Shown: in pieces, positions 42,801 through 52,343 of the stretch
How the letters are laid out: every line of letters starts with the position of its first letter
Position numbering within the stretch: position 1 is the stretch's first letter
NCBI GenBank assembly: GCA_013176395.1
Contig: JABMLP010000018.1
Location: 744,001-808,000, forward strand
Length of the DNA: 64,000 bases
From: Venturia oleaginea
Lineage: Eukaryota; Ascomycota; Dothideomycetes; Venturiales; Venturiaceae
Direction of reading: 5' to 3'
The notes under the pieces: model-generated
Database searches by the model: none
The model's input: only the letters and a program-made list of their open reading frames with translations
Told to the model about the DNA's origin: nothing
Made by a program: the position numbers and the translations under genes

Positions 42801-42983
42801 GAAGTCGTTGATTCACGATTCAACAAAGCTACGAAGAGATTTGACTACAAGGTTAAATGGGAAGGCTATTACTTACCGACATGGGAACCCCTTCAATTCT
42901 TGCACAACGCAAAGAGCGCGGTTGATGAATTTCACCAGAGATATCCAAGAAAAACAAAACCAACCGGGTACAGGCCTGGTTAG
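39897..42983 (+). CDS. Chromovirus pol: reverse transcriptase, RNase H, integrase, chromodomain
   Basis: Open for over 1,020 codons in the same frame as the protease part. The reverse transcriptase has FVKKPGGGLRFCVDYRKLN and the catalytic box AYLDDILIYS (near 40290). RNase H has IVETDASDWVGAGVLSQ and YDKELLAIIRAFEEW. Integrase has the HHCC zinc domain (HDCNVAGHPGKANNF to CDAC, near 41660-41780) and DDE residues in MDFITDLP, ISDRGSQF and TDGGTERANAQVE. The final segment (YTLDEVVDSRFNKATKRF, YKVKWEGYYLPTWEP) is a chromodomain with the aromatic and WEGY signature. With the intact catalytic residues, only the upstream TGA and the gag lesion argue against function. Confidence 0.95.
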   Translation: MEENLGKGFIRKSQSDVSSPCIFVKKPGGGLRFCVDYRKLNAITRKNRYPIPLLRETLDKLSKAKYFTKIDIISAFNALRVHPDSVPLTAFRTRFGLFESLVMNFGLCNAPATWQSYINEQLKDFLDVFCTAYLDDILIYSETLEEHKIQVRQVIERMHAAGLNIDIDKCEFYQTEVKLLGLIITDHGIRMDPDKVKTIIDWQYCTTRHDVQSFLGFANFYRRFIFNYSSTAKPLTDLLKKDKPFYFGPKQRAAFDKLQEAFISVPILAHFDPTKKCIVETDASDWVGAGVLSQIGNDGLLHPVAFFSHKFTPQECNYEIYDKELLAIIRAFEEWRGELEGTEEPIEVITDHRNLEYYMSTKKLTRRQARWAEFLSQFHFEIKWRPGKDTTKPDALTRRSQDLPSNVSDPRIQHQSQVMLKPHTLDPKIRKELALQVHNLSLCPVTLRDHSSPQDFEKNPDYRDSSENDGDESLEPLNDIWNKPSNDAVAEEQTPTTPFSPPDIFIPSQDPDDEELIWDEDKFEELYARALTKDKEPREVLKKLRDGKTHHRTLRMQDCEERDGRLWYKKCLFIPQDDTLQAYILKANHDCNVAGHPGKANNFLKLRKFYYWHGMHATSDKWVSRCDACRHAKPSNLMYQGLLNTLEAPQRRWEDIQMDFITDLPATRKGGNTCLLVIVDRLTKIKHLIPCQKLPEARECALLFLQHVYRLHGLPRSIISDRGSQFVAILWKVLCKRLGIRIRLSTSFHPETDGGTERANAQVEIYIRAYCNYQQDDWDEWLPLCEFVINNTPSNATKLTPFFAAYGYDPRSGLEAPIQPDRNASRHKITETRKANSMADFMANLEKICYNEIRHASATYEYFKNKHRLGSPNYKVGDWVWLNLKNIKTTRPSKKFDCKFAGKFKILQALDHDAYKLELPTSMHCHPVFHTNLLLPTYPPSDRMFPNQNDSQPPPVDVEGNDGIYTLDEVVDSRFNKATKRFDYKVKWEGYYLPTWEPLQFLHNAKSAVDEFHQRYPRKTKPTGYRPG

Positions 42984-43054
42984 GATTCGATCATGCTTCA
43001 AGTTTGTCAGTCACCTCGCCAAATAGTTCAGTTTGAACCATTGCGCCTCGGCCT

Positions 43055-43067
43055 TGTTGGGGGGTAC
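43055..43067 (+). promoter_or_regulatory. Polypurine-type tract before right LTR
   Basis: TGTTGGGGGGTAC ends immediately at the LTR start. The six-G run is the likely plus-strand primer, as expected from position. Confidence 0.6.
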
Positions 43068-43271
43068 TGTCATGATCGAACTATGTTGGTATTCGAATGC
43101 AGTTAAATGTAGTTAAATGTGGTGGTTCTGCTCGATCAGGTCTAGCGCGAGACTGGTCGCAAGTACTTAGACTCGTCTCTACCTCTTAGTTAGCTCCTCA
43201 TCCTTACAACTTCGCACATCCCATAGAATTCAAGTCATGCTTCCAAGTCAAGTCCAAGGTCAAACGTGACA
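43068..43271 (+). repeat. Right LTR
   Basis: 204 bp, 203 of 204 identical to 37157-37360. The only difference is T at 43108 where the left copy has C. Confidence 0.95.
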
Positions 43272-43276
43272 GGTAG
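43272..43276 (+). repeat. Target-site duplication, right (GGTAG)
   Basis: Exact match to 37152-37156. Confidence 0.9.
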
Positions 43277-43395
43277 GCTAAATATATGCCTCAAATAGCT
43301 TCTGAACGAGAATCTGAATGTACTACTTACCCCGAGTATATCGCCAAATATTACTAGCCTATAGATACGGGCGCGTAATAAATCTTGCAATATTT

Positions 43396-43443
43396 ATCGC
43401 CGTGGTATAAGTTCCTATAGCGTAGACTTAATACCACGGCGAT
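43396..43443. repeat. 13-bp perfect inverted repeat
   Basis: ATCGCCGTGGTAT (43396-43408) pairs with ATACCACGGCGAT (43431-43443) across a 22-base loop, in an AT-rich stretch just right of the LTR element. It could form a hairpin or be part of a degraded element. Confidence 0.8.
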
Positions 43444-43695
43444 ACCTAGTAAGCAAGCCCAAGATTTAAGTCAACGTCCTTAAGTATAGAAGATATGATA
43501 GTTAATAGTATAGTAGACGAGAGCGTAATAGACTCTACCTCCTAGGGTTTTAATTACACTGCAAAGGACAGAAAAATTGATAATGTACTGAACATTTTGG
43601 GAATCCCTGAAGTCGCCAATCTCCGCCATACAGCGGTAGCCCTACATCAAAAACACCATATTGCAGGGGCGATCGAATTCTGAAAAGAACACGCC

Positions 43696-44261
43696 TTAAT
43701 TAGTACTACGCTCCGAGTCTTCCCTTAGTATTGCATCTTCAGAACGTGACTTCTGTACAACCTTTGAAGTGACTACGTGAATAATAGATTGCTACTTTCA
43801 GATTCTATTATTATGCAGCTTTTATACCAGCCACCGGCAACAAACCCGACATCATCATGCTGCCTCTCATGACGCCCCCAGCGGTCGCACGGCAAAACAC
43901 CACACGCGAAGGACCAAGATTCACTCGTATCGCGCGTTAATGCGTTAAACTTAAGAACGAACTTCCACACATCCTTCCAGTCACTACATTGATCACGCTT
44001 ACGACACTCAACGGAAAAGGTTGGCAAAGACATGAATGCATTAAACCCCAATATGTTGGATACGCCATCCCAAAATTCCTTTCCTAGAAGATACATCTGA
44101 GTCGTCAAACGCCAAGGATTCACCATTCCATCCGATGAGCCATGAAAGCAAATGCTATTTTAGACTAAGAAAGCCCGAGAAAACTGATACATATCGGACC
44201 CCATAGTTCCTGTCCTTCCTTCCATCCATCCATGATGCTAATTGCCAAACTAATCAACAAC
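43696..44261. other. Spacer right of the mobile-element island
   Basis: No supported gene. A 117-codon minus-strand frame (43773-44126) shows no family features. It probably includes the 3' end of the Ish1-repeat gene transcript. Confidence 0.45.
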
Positions 44262-45887
44262 TTACAACTCCTCACGAGCACGGTCAGTAGCCTGTTGGTA
44301 GGCCTCCTGAACTCGGTGCTTAGCTTTCGAAACACTCTCTGCGGCAGCATCACCAGCCTTTTGAGCCTCCTTGGGACCCTTGGTAGCGGCAGCCTTGGAT
44401 GCAGATGATGAAGCAGATGAAGCGGCAGAGCTGATGCTGCTGGCATAAGAGCTGAAGCTGCTGGATGCGGAGCTCAAGCTGGAAAGTGCAGATGAGCTGG
44501 CTTTGGCGGAGGCAGAAGACAAACTGGTCATGGCAGCGTTACCAGCTGAAGTAGCGGCAGATGGCCCGCTGGTGAGAGCGGCCTTGCTTGCCGAGGATGA
44601 GGCGGATGACATAGCCTTGCTCAAGCTGCTTGAGTAGGAACTAAGGCTTGCAGCAGCGACACCTGTGGCAGAAGCGGCAGCAGAGCTAACAGATGAGGCA
44701 CCAAGTCCGATTTGCTGCTTGATCCAGCCAACATAGCTCCAGGCAGTGTCGCTGGCATACTCGGCCTTCATGGCGGCATCATCGGTTGCCTTGGCATATT
44801 GGTTGCCAGCCTTGGACGAAGCGGCGCCGTAAGCTGAAGAGGCAGAAGCGCTGACATTGTCACCAGAGAGCTTAGCAGAGTGTTTGCGTGCAAGAGCGAT
44901 GAGCTCGTTCTTCTTGGACCCTTGTGGAACCTTGACTCCGTTCTTGTCCAAGAAAGCCTTGAGCTCAGTGTCAGACCAAGAATCGTAAAGAGCATTGGTA
45001 AGGCTGGCAGATGCAGAGGCAGCGGATGCTGATACCGAAGAGTAAGCGGCGGAGGCATAGTTGCTTGAGACACGGGAGTTGCGGCGAACGGAAGCGATGA
45101 GCTTGTCACGGGTTGATGGCTGAGGAACTGGAATGCCACGGGTATCGCACCATTCTTTGAGATCAGACTCAGACCAAGATGCGTAGAGCCAGTCGCCTGG
45201 GTAGGCAGCAGTCTCGCCAAGTTTGGTCGCAATTTCCTGATAGTTTTCGCGAGCAGTCTTGAGGAGGGAATCGCGGTTACGTGGTTGCGGTGCTGGGATG
45301 CCATTCTTGTCGAGGAAAGCCTTGAGTTGAGAGTCGGTCCAGCTGTAGAAATGTCAGTCTTGGTCAATCGAAGCGGATGAACAGTATCTGCAAGCCCTGA
45401 TCGAATGGATCGTGAGTAGTTTATAACTTACCTGTCAAGAACCCAATCCTTGGTGCTGGCATATGACTGCATGATCTGATCCTCAGTCTGAGTGAAGTAT
45501 CCCTTGACAGCCGAAACCAAGCTGTCCTTGTTCTCCTCGGTACCCTTCTTTGCCTGATATCCCTTGCTCGTGAGATACGAATTCAATTGCTTGGTATCCC
45601 AGCTGTTGTATGGCGAAACGACCTTGTCGTTCCAATTGCTCTTGATCAAGGTTTCAAGGTCCTTTCGGTCAGCGGGCGTTGGGTATGGGACATTGTTGTC
45701 CGACAACCATCGCTCAAGCTCAGTCTCGTGCCATTTGTTGTAGACTGAGTCTTTGTGAGTAATCAACATGGTGTCCTTCGCACTGGGATCATGAATGAAG
45801 CTTGTACGTACCAGTCTTTCCGAACCATGAGCTGGCGGCAACTGAGTTTGCCGCACCGGCTACCACGAGGATAGCTGAGAAACGCAT
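44262..45887 (-). CDS. Ish1-repeat stress/nuclear-envelope protein (Msc1-like)
   Basis: Exons 45887-45812, 45750-45432 and 45342-44262 splice in phase to 491 residues. A signal peptide (MRFSAILVVAGAANSVAAS) is followed by five repeats of the 35-40 residue Ish1/HeH-like unit: W-x-E/D-x-L-x-x-[W/F]-L...P-x-P...R-x-x-L. Examples are YNKWHETELERWLSDNNVPY, WSESDLKEWCDTRGIPVPQP and WSDTELKAFLDKNGVKVPQG. The last 200 residues are Ala/Ser-rich with a KAKHRVQEAYQQATDRAREE helix. Fission yeast Ish1 is a stress-induced nuclear-envelope protein and budding yeast Msc1 is related; a lumenal ER/nuclear-envelope place fits the signal peptide. The first intron's acceptor (AAAG|AC) was chosen because it alone keeps the repeat in frame. 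Confidence 0.88.
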
Positions 45888-46486
45888 GGTGTTGTGATGA
45901 TTGTGTCAATGGAGGGAGTTGATGAAGAAGTAAAAGTTTGGATTTGAGCTGTTGAGGAGAAGGTGGCAGGTAGGAGTGGCTCAGGAAAGAATGTTTACAC
46001 GACACTTGGCAGACGTCACAATACGTCAATGGCCCATTGGAAACACAGAGTCTCTTCATTGGTTATAGGCTCAATCTGAATCAAGGAAAAGCAGAAGCAA
46101 AGGCTACAAACAATCGTCATTCCAGGTCGAAGCTTGTGATTGTGATCGCTTGACCGATATGGCATTGTGAAATTCGATGCTGTGAATACCGCAAAGTCGC
46201 CTCCACAGCTTGGAATTCCCATGTTCCAGCTCGCGTTCAGCACCAAAACACATGGATTCCTAGCGAAGATCAGTCATGTGTGAAGATCAATCATGGCGAC
46301 CGTAAACTCTAACGGTTGGTGTTTGAAAATGGTGCTTGGTATTTGCTTTGATTTGTATCGAAATTCCTGATTCCCTCAGCCATGTAGCTGAAGACAAGGC
46401 TATAATTCCTGCTCTCGTGGATAATGTCTATCCATTCTCTCTCACAACTAAATACATCTCGCCTTCACCCGAGAAAGTCCCACCGC
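45888..46486. other. Intergenic, promoter of the Ish1-repeat gene
   Basis: About 600 bp, no gene seen. Confidence 0.5.
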
Positions 46487-47114
46487 CTACTTCTCCCCAC
46501 CCTGACTCTTCTCTATGCAAAAATCAGCCAATGATTCAAAAAACAGACAACGCATACCGATCAAGACCAGCGAAAGTAGTAAACTCACCACTCCAAAACT
46601 TGGAATCAACCTGTTCCTTCCCTTCAATCTGCTCATGCGCCCTATCGCTCCTCCTCTCCATTTCCCTATTATGCTCCCTAACATCCTTTTCAACCTCATC
46701 ATCATTCGGCGGCTTCTCATCCAAAATCTTTGGCTTCAATCCATCTGTTGATTTCGGCCTATCCGTAGCCATCGTCTCCCTCTCCGTGGAATACCGTCGA
46801 AACTGTCGTACTAATACGGTGGAGAATTGTCGCTTTTGTTGTCCCTGTTTTGCGGATCCGGTGTTGTGTCCATCTGGTGTGCCTTTTGTGGGTGATCCAC
46901 CGCTGCCTTGTCCTTCTTTTGGTGGTGGAGCGCCTGGGTGCTCTTTATCTGCAGACGGGTTTGCGCCTTGGTCTTGTGGTTTCTCGCCTTTTGGATCGCC
47001 TTTCCCGCTGCCGTAGTCTGATGTTGCCCATCGTGCTAAGGGTTGGAGAGTGCTTGTTGCAACGCGAGGACGCGCGGCGCTGAGGAAAGTTCTTCTGAGA
47101 GTTGTTGAAAGCAT
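46487..47114 (-). CDS. Small probable mitochondrial protein, unrecognised
   Basis: Two exons (47114-46589 and 46512-46487; 76-bp intron) give 183 residues. The N-terminus MLSTTLRRTFLSAARPRVAT is Arg/Ser/Thr-rich without acids, a good mitochondrial targeting signal. The ATG at 47114 is chosen because it begins this presequence. The middle is Gly/Pro/Lys-rich and low-complexity. After a second RQFSTVLVRQFRRYST stretch, the C-terminal third is charged and helical (DEVEKDVREHNREMERRSDR) and ends FWSEKSQGGEK after splicing. I do not recognise a named family and propose no function. Confidence 0.65.
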
Positions 47115-47706
47115 GGTTTTGATGTTTGGGGCCTTCAAGGTTTGAAATGTGTACTTTGTGAGGGCGAGAGATGTATATCTCTACGAATTGCTTTTGAGAT
47201 TCAACTGGTCATCGAGAACCTAATGAGCAGGGTGAGGCACTACCTACGTCAGAGGTCATAGCTTCTTTCCGTATTGGGAATCATCGGTTTTACGAAGTCC
47301 ATCACCATCTTCAGTTTGTGAGGCTGGGCCGGGTCACGAGCTCACAATCCATTCGTCTTCATGGCCAACGAATGTCTCGACAATGGTCTTGAATTTAAGA
47401 ATGCTAAAAGGACAATAAAGCTCAAAGATCAAAGGCAACACGGACACGAGTTGATCACCTCACCTTGAACCTAGACAGTTGGCACTAGATTCGAAATAGT
47501 TGTGTATATATAGTTGTCGGCCAGCTTGACATGGGAGGCGTCGGAACTACGAATTAGAAGCTATAATCTGCATCAATCGTATGAAGAGCCTTCCAAAAAT
47601 CACTCTGGCAATTTCCCGTTGATTCGCTCCCAACTCATATCAGCATATGCTCAACCTATCATCCGGAAAAGCATCTGCATCGCCCTATCAAAACACTCGT
47701 CAGAGT
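47115..47706. other. Intergenic between two minus-strand genes
   Basis: About 590 bp holding the promoter of the small mitochondrial-type protein and the 3' end of TFG1. No other gene seen. Confidence 0.5.
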
Positions 47707-49648
47707 CTATTGCTTTTTCCGCAACAATCCCGTCACTTTGTCCTTCTTAATCACTCCCCCAACCAAAGCCGTGAATGCCTTCTGCATATCCTTGTTCATG
47801 TCCTTCGCCTTGAAAATGCCAGCCAACTCCTTGATGGAAATACCTTCCTCCGGAATCTTAGCGAGGATAGCCTCCTTCGTCGGCAAAGTAACTGCACCCA
47901 CTGCAGGACTGGCCTGTCCGCTGTTCGCGCCTGCGACTGGACTCGTTGCTCTGGATCCACTTGGTGTTTGTCTAGGGGACATGCCACCTGCGAGGCGGTT
48001 GGGCAAGTTATGTTCCTTTTTGATTTTCTTGCGGCTAGATTCATTGCCGCTTGCTTCTGAGAGGTTGGGCGATCCGGGACGTTTAAGGGTGGAGGCTTGA
48101 GACTTTCGGGCTGCGTCGATATGCTTCTCCTGACGTCCTGATGGAGTATTGGCGCCCGAAGTAGGATGTGGTCTTTCGCTTCTTTCCTTCTCCTTTTGTT
48201 TGTCTGCCTCCGCCTTCTTGAGATCTTCTTCTTTTTGGCGCTCGACATCCGAATCTTCTTCCTCGCTCTAGATGTTGTTAGCAGTATTCACTACCCCAGC
48301 AGACATCTTGGCTTACCGAGGTCTCGTAAGGGTTGCCGTCACTGTCGTCTTCGTAGTCGAAATTTCTCTCGCGCTTCACAAGTATCTTGGAAGTGCCTTT
48401 GACCCCCAGCTTTGCCAGTTCGGCAGCCTTTTTTTCCTTCTCAGCTTCAGCGTCGACTTGCTGCTCGTCCGTCATGCCAAATACATTGGCCGCAAGCTGA
48501 TCGCGCTTGACACGCTCTTCAGCCTGCTTCTGTGTATCGTCATCTCCTTCGAAGATGGGATTCTCATCGTCATCTGCAAATTCTTCGTTCAAATCGAAAT
48601 CGATATCGTCTGCACCATCGGCTCGATCTCCTCCAAAAAGCTCATCTTCCTTAATTTCTTTTTCTTCGCGGCCACCGTTCCTCTGGAAGAGACCGCGAGT
48701 TTTGTTGGCATCCGCTTCCCACATCCTCCTCTTCCGCTCTTCGGTTTCATGCTTAAGAATAATAGCCGGTTCTTTGAATTTCTTGTTCATCAGTGTGTCT
48801 ACGTCTCCCATGAACTTGATCTTCGCCTTGCTCTTCTCCCTGAATCGATACCACTTTTCCGTGGGTACGAGTCTGAGATGAGAATCTCGAGGTTGTCCAT
48901 TCGAACCGTTGTTATCGCGGTTACACTGCATTAATACAACGTGACAGCCCGAAAGCGCAGCTTCGTAGAAGCCTTGCCATGTGTGTTTATTATCGAAGTC
49001 CTCCAAATGCCATGGTAAGGCCTCCTCGTAGCGTAGTTGACTCCGCTTGCGATCATCGGGGTTATCTTCTGTGCGATAAACTTGCTCCACCTTCTTTTTG
49101 AATGCCTGCGGCTTCTTCTTCGAGGGAGCTGTCGGTGCCATGAGCTTCGCATTTTCTTCTCGTTGCGCCTGGCGCGCAGCCTTCGCAATCTCTAGCTTTT
49201 CCCTCTCCTGTTCGTTCAGCAAGTCGTCCTTACTATCCAGATCCATTCCGTCTCCTCCCGTTGTAATGCGAGGGTCGCGCCGGTGTAGACGTATGGGACG
49301 TGTAAATGTAGATTCATCTGTCACATCGACGAGTTCTTTCGAGTTCAGACGGGCTACATGGAACCTGAGACCTTCCAACAGGGCGCGTCTGGTAGTGTAT
49401 ATAGGGAAGATGCGAGGTTCGACGGTAGGGGGTGGAGATTGAGGGCGCTCAGCGAAGGCAGCTGGCCCATCTTGCGGTTGGGCGCCCCGGGTAGGGATGT
49501 GGGGGGGTTGTGTAGCAATTTTAGCTGCTCTCTTCGCAGCACGCGCCTCTTCCTGCTTCTTCTTCTCCCCCTTGGTCTGGTGAAATAGCCCTTTTGTTTT
49601 CGCCTTTGGGGGGCCTGATTTTGGCTGCGCCTGGCCCTGGTTACTCAT
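47707..49648 (-). CDS. TFG1: TFIIF alpha subunit (RAP74/Tfg1)
   Basis: General transcription factor subunit that binds RNA polymerase II in the nucleus. Exons 49648-48317 and 48267-47707 (50-bp phase-0 intron) give 630 residues. The N-terminal part has the dimerisation region (YTTRRALLEGLRFHVARLNS, WHLEDFDNKHTWQGFYEAAL, KWYRFREK). A highly acidic and charged middle follows (DDIDFDLNEEFADDDENP). The C-terminus is the winged-helix fold that binds the CTD phosphatase Fcp1 in other species (TKEAILAKIPEEGISIKELA to KVTGLLRKK). The length is shorter than budding yeast Tfg1 but normal for filamentous fungi. It shares a short divergent promoter with the nucleotidyltransferase gene. Confidence 0.9.
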
Positions 49649-49997
49649 CTTCGAGGCTGGAGAGTCGATATTGGAATGATGGCGAGTTCCAGATTTCTTG
49701 TAGTAGAGAAAGTGGCCGGACGAGAGTGAAGGAGTGTAGGATTGGGGTTGTCAAGTTGTCGCCTTGACTGTCGCGATCGAATGCGGGAAACGGCTAGCGT
49801 TGAGTCACCTGACCCGGTCCTACAATTCTCCTGTGACAAATCATCTCTGCCTCTATTCTCTTATTTCTGTCACTCCTTTGATTTCTTTCGGTGTGTCCCA
49901 TGGAAGTGTTCACGTCTTGTTCCAAACTCACACGTGCCATCTGGCTGCCGTGGACTGCCAGCAACAGACTGACCATCAAACTTACTTGAACGAGAAG
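49649..49997. promoter_or_regulatory. Shared divergent promoter, TFG1 / Cid1-like gene
   Basis: The two start codons are 349 bp apart on opposite strands, so both promoters and 5' leaders must lie here. No specific factor site is claimed. Confidence 0.6.
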
Positions 49998-52343
49998 ATG
50001 GGTAAACCAAAACAAACAAAGGAGAACGCAGAGTTGGAGCAACAGTTGCGAAGCATGATCCTGGGAAATGTACGAATCGCCCCAGTCGGAAACAATCAAC
50101 CACATACAAATCATGCCGACCAACGTGGGCCGCCTCAATATGTGCCTCCTCATCTTCGCAACAGTGCTCCTCAGTCCAATCGTCCGTTTCTACCACCGGG
50201 ATCCAGTAATACGCCAGGAGTAACACAGCAACCAGCTTCTCCAACTGCACCACCTATCGGGTCTAGATACCAAGGACGCCAGCAGAACCGTCCTCCTGGA
50301 CTCAATCAAGCTCAGCAAGGACCGCAGAATAATGCACGTTACTATTCAAACCAGCCACTCTCTGATCAGTCTGCTGCGTTCAATACTAGTCCCTTGATCG
50401 GCGCTCCCAATACTACGATTCTCCGTCGACCACCTGGCTTCCAACAAGGTCCGCCATCATCGAATGGAAATGCTTACACAGGCAACGTGATTCCGCAGAG
50501 AGCGAGGCAACTACCCAGTGCTCCTCCAATAGCTGCCTTTGCTGCCCAATGCGAACACTTGGAGCAGTTGGCAGCTGTCGAAATTCCTGTCGTCGAAATG
50601 CGCGAGGAAGAATACGCTGCGAAACAAGAGTTCAGAGCCAAGTTAGAGGCTGTTGCTCAGGCTGCGGTGAGGAGCGCTTTACCTGACCTGGTCTCAATAC
50701 TCCATCTGCAATGCTATGGAAGCCTTGCTTCAGGATTCGCGACCAAAGGATCTGATGTTGACCTCACAATCGTGTGGGAAGGCCAAAATCCCGACAATCC
50801 CATATTCGCGGCTGAGTTGCCACGGATACTTGAGAAAGGAATTCTTGATGCAGGTTTTGGAGCTCGATTGCTGAGCAGAACGAGGGTTCCTATTGTCAAG
50901 ATATGCGAAAACCCGACTGACGAGTTGTACAATGCTTTGAAAGAAGAGCGGCAAAAGTGGGACGCCCTTCCCAATGAAGAAAAGTTCCCCTCGTTGGCAC
51001 CGCCATTGCCTTTGCTACATACCAGTCCCGATGCGTCTCCCGAACAGCAAACACAAGCTGATGCTGAGGTGGCTAATGAGTCGCAAGCAATCGACCCAGA
51101 TGTTTCAAGAAATGGGAAGGCCATGGAATCTGAGAGGCCTGTCATGGCGAAGGAGGGCACACTGGCTTTCTTGGAGCAATTGAAGGCAATGGACAGGTCT
51201 CATCTTGAGAACTTGGAGACATACTGCGCTCGCTTTATCAACACCGCTTCAAAGCTTCTACGTAGTCACCAAATCGATGATCAAACAGCTGCGAGATATT
51301 TTCTTGAGGGCATGCCTCCTGCAGTCAGCACTGAGATCTCAGCCGTTGTTGAGGCTCGTACAGACAAAGCCGAACTTGGACTATTCGATCGGTACTACGA
51401 CGCTGCAATGCCCATCATTGCCGCGCGCAACAAGCCTAAGCCACGAATCGAGAAACCATGGCTTCGGGAAAAGACACTCGGCCCCTTGGACTTTCCGAAG
51501 ACTGATGTGGGAATACAATCTGACATCAACTTCTCAAACGCTCTAGCTATTCATAACACACAGCTGCTTCGCTGCTACTGCCATTGTGATATGCGTGTGC
51601 GCCTGATGGTTCTTTTCGTAAAGGCGTGGGCAAAGCGAAGAAAGATCAACAGTGCCTACAGTGGCACGCTCTCGTCTTATGGTTATGTGTTGATGGTGTT
51701 ACACTTCCTCATCAATGTTGCGAGGCCTCCAGTAATTCCAAATCTCCAACACTCCTTTGGTGCCGAGAACCGCCAAGTGATGGCTCACGGTTATAACATC
51801 AGTTTCTGGAACGACGAAGGTCATATCCGACACCTGGCTGCTCAGCGGCAGTTGACACAAAATACAGAGCTGCTTGGATCACTGTTAAGAGGTTTCTTCC
51901 ACTACTTTGCAGCTCAAGGTCCACAGGTAGCTGGAGGTGGTTTCAACTGGATGAAGGATGTCATCTCGATTCGAACACCCATGGGTATCTTGTCCAAGGA
52001 GGGCAAAGGATGGACAGGAGCCAAGACGGTCACGATCGATAACAGGGAAATCCGTCAACGGTATCTCTTCGCCATCGAAGATCCCTTCGAGCTGGATCAC
52101 AATGTAGCTCGACCTGTTACGCATCACGGAATCGTCACGATCAGAGATGAGTTCAGGAGGGCGTGGAGGATCTTGCAGTCTATCGGACATTCGAGACCAC
52201 CAGAGGGAGGGCTCTTCGATGTGATCGAGGAGGCGGCGACTAGATCAGCGAGTGGCCAAACGGCTCAGCAAGACGGCGCTGAGGCTAAAGAGAATGAGAA
52301 GGCAGAGGTAGCTGTTGATGGTGCAGCAGAAGCCAAAGCCTAG
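49998..52343 (+). CDS. Cid1-family poly(A)/poly(U) polymerase-like nucleotidyltransferase
   Basis: Single-exon gene of 781 residues. The N-terminal 200 residues are Pro/Gln/Asn-rich and disordered. The nucleotidyltransferase core has GSLASGFATKGSDVDLTIVW, with metal-binding D253 and D255, then VPIVKICENPTDE. A PAP-associated domain follows late (AYSGTLSSYGYVLMVLHFLI, then GSLLRGFFHYFA and FELDHNVARPV). Cid1/Trf4-type enzymes add A or U tails to RNA for turnover or surveillance. An unusual 150-residue insertion (about 330-480) separates the two catalytic regions. The ATG at 49998 is preferred: the frame is open upstream but those residues do not look coding and would reach into the promoter. 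Whether it adds A or U cannot be told. Confidence 0.88.
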   Translation: MGKPKQTKENAELEQQLRSMILGNVRIAPVGNNQPHTNHADQRGPPQYVPPHLRNSAPQSNRPFLPPGSSNTPGVTQQPASPTAPPIGSRYQGRQQNRPPGLNQAQQGPQNNARYYSNQPLSDQSAAFNTSPLIGAPNTTILRRPPGFQQGPPSSNGNAYTGNVIPQRARQLPSAPPIAAFAAQCEHLEQLAAVEIPVVEMREEEYAAKQEFRAKLEAVAQAAVRSALPDLVSILHLQCYGSLASGFATKGSDVDLTIVWEGQNPDNPIFAAELPRILEKGILDAGFGARLLSRTRVPIVKICENPTDELYNALKEERQKWDALPNEEKFPSLAPPLPLLHTSPDASPEQQTQADAEVANESQAIDPDVSRNGKAMESERPVMAKEGTLAFLEQLKAMDRSHLENLETYCARFINTASKLLRSHQIDDQTAARYFLEGMPPAVSTEISAVVEARTDKAELGLFDRYYDAAMPIIAARNKPKPRIEKPWLREKTLGPLDFPKTDVGIQSDINFSNALAIHNTQLLRCYCHCDMRVRLMVLFVKAWAKRRKINSAYSGTLSSYGYVLMVLHFLINVARPPVIPNLQHSFGAENRQVMAHGYNISFWNDEGHIRHLAAQRQLTQNTELLGSLLRGFFHYFAAQGPQVAGGGFNWMKDVISIRTPMGILSKEGKGWTGAKTVTIDNREIRQRYLFAIEDPFELDHNVARPVTHHGIVTIRDEFRRAWRILQSIGHSRPPEGGLFDVIEEAATRSASGQTAQQDGAEAKENEKAEVAVDGAAEAKA

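Larger units (their letters stand above)
37157..43271 (+). mobile_element. Ty3/gypsy chromovirus LTR retrotransposon (Tf1/sushi-like)
   Basis: A 6,115-bp element with 204-bp LTRs, 5-bp duplications GGTAG on both sides, a primer-binding site next to the left LTR and a G-rich polypurine tract next to the right LTR. Coding order is gag, protease, reverse transcriptase, RNase H, integrase, chromodomain, which defines Ty3/gypsy chromoviruses. The C-terminal chromodomain (integrase targeting to modified chromatin) and self-complementary primer site place it near Tf1/sushi. The LTRs differ at one base (C at 37197, T at 43108), implying recent insertion. Gag has a one-base frame break and pol one stop codon, so this copy is probably defective. 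No RIP-like saturation is evident in the coding region. Confidence 0.95.
36758..43695. mobile_element. Possible TTA-flanked element interrupted by the LTR retrotransposon
   Basis: The left edge reads TTA|GGGCCTGTTCTTTT (36755-36771). The right edge is the near-inverse AAAAGAACACGCC|TTA (to 43698). The terminal repeats are short and imperfect (TGTTCTTTT plus a GC-rich end), but both are flanked by TTA, the target duplicated by PIF/Harbinger-like elements. Removing the LTR element would leave about 0.8 kb (36758-37156 plus 43277-43695), a typical non-autonomous size. Related GTTTCGTTCTTTTCAA motifs recur near 36822 and 37063. No transposase is present. This is an inference from termini and target site. 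Confidence 0.35.

Noticed and set aside
44768..45367. 199-codon minus-strand frame in another phase
   Set aside because: Shadow of exon 3 of the Ish1-repeat gene; the repeats are read in the other phase.
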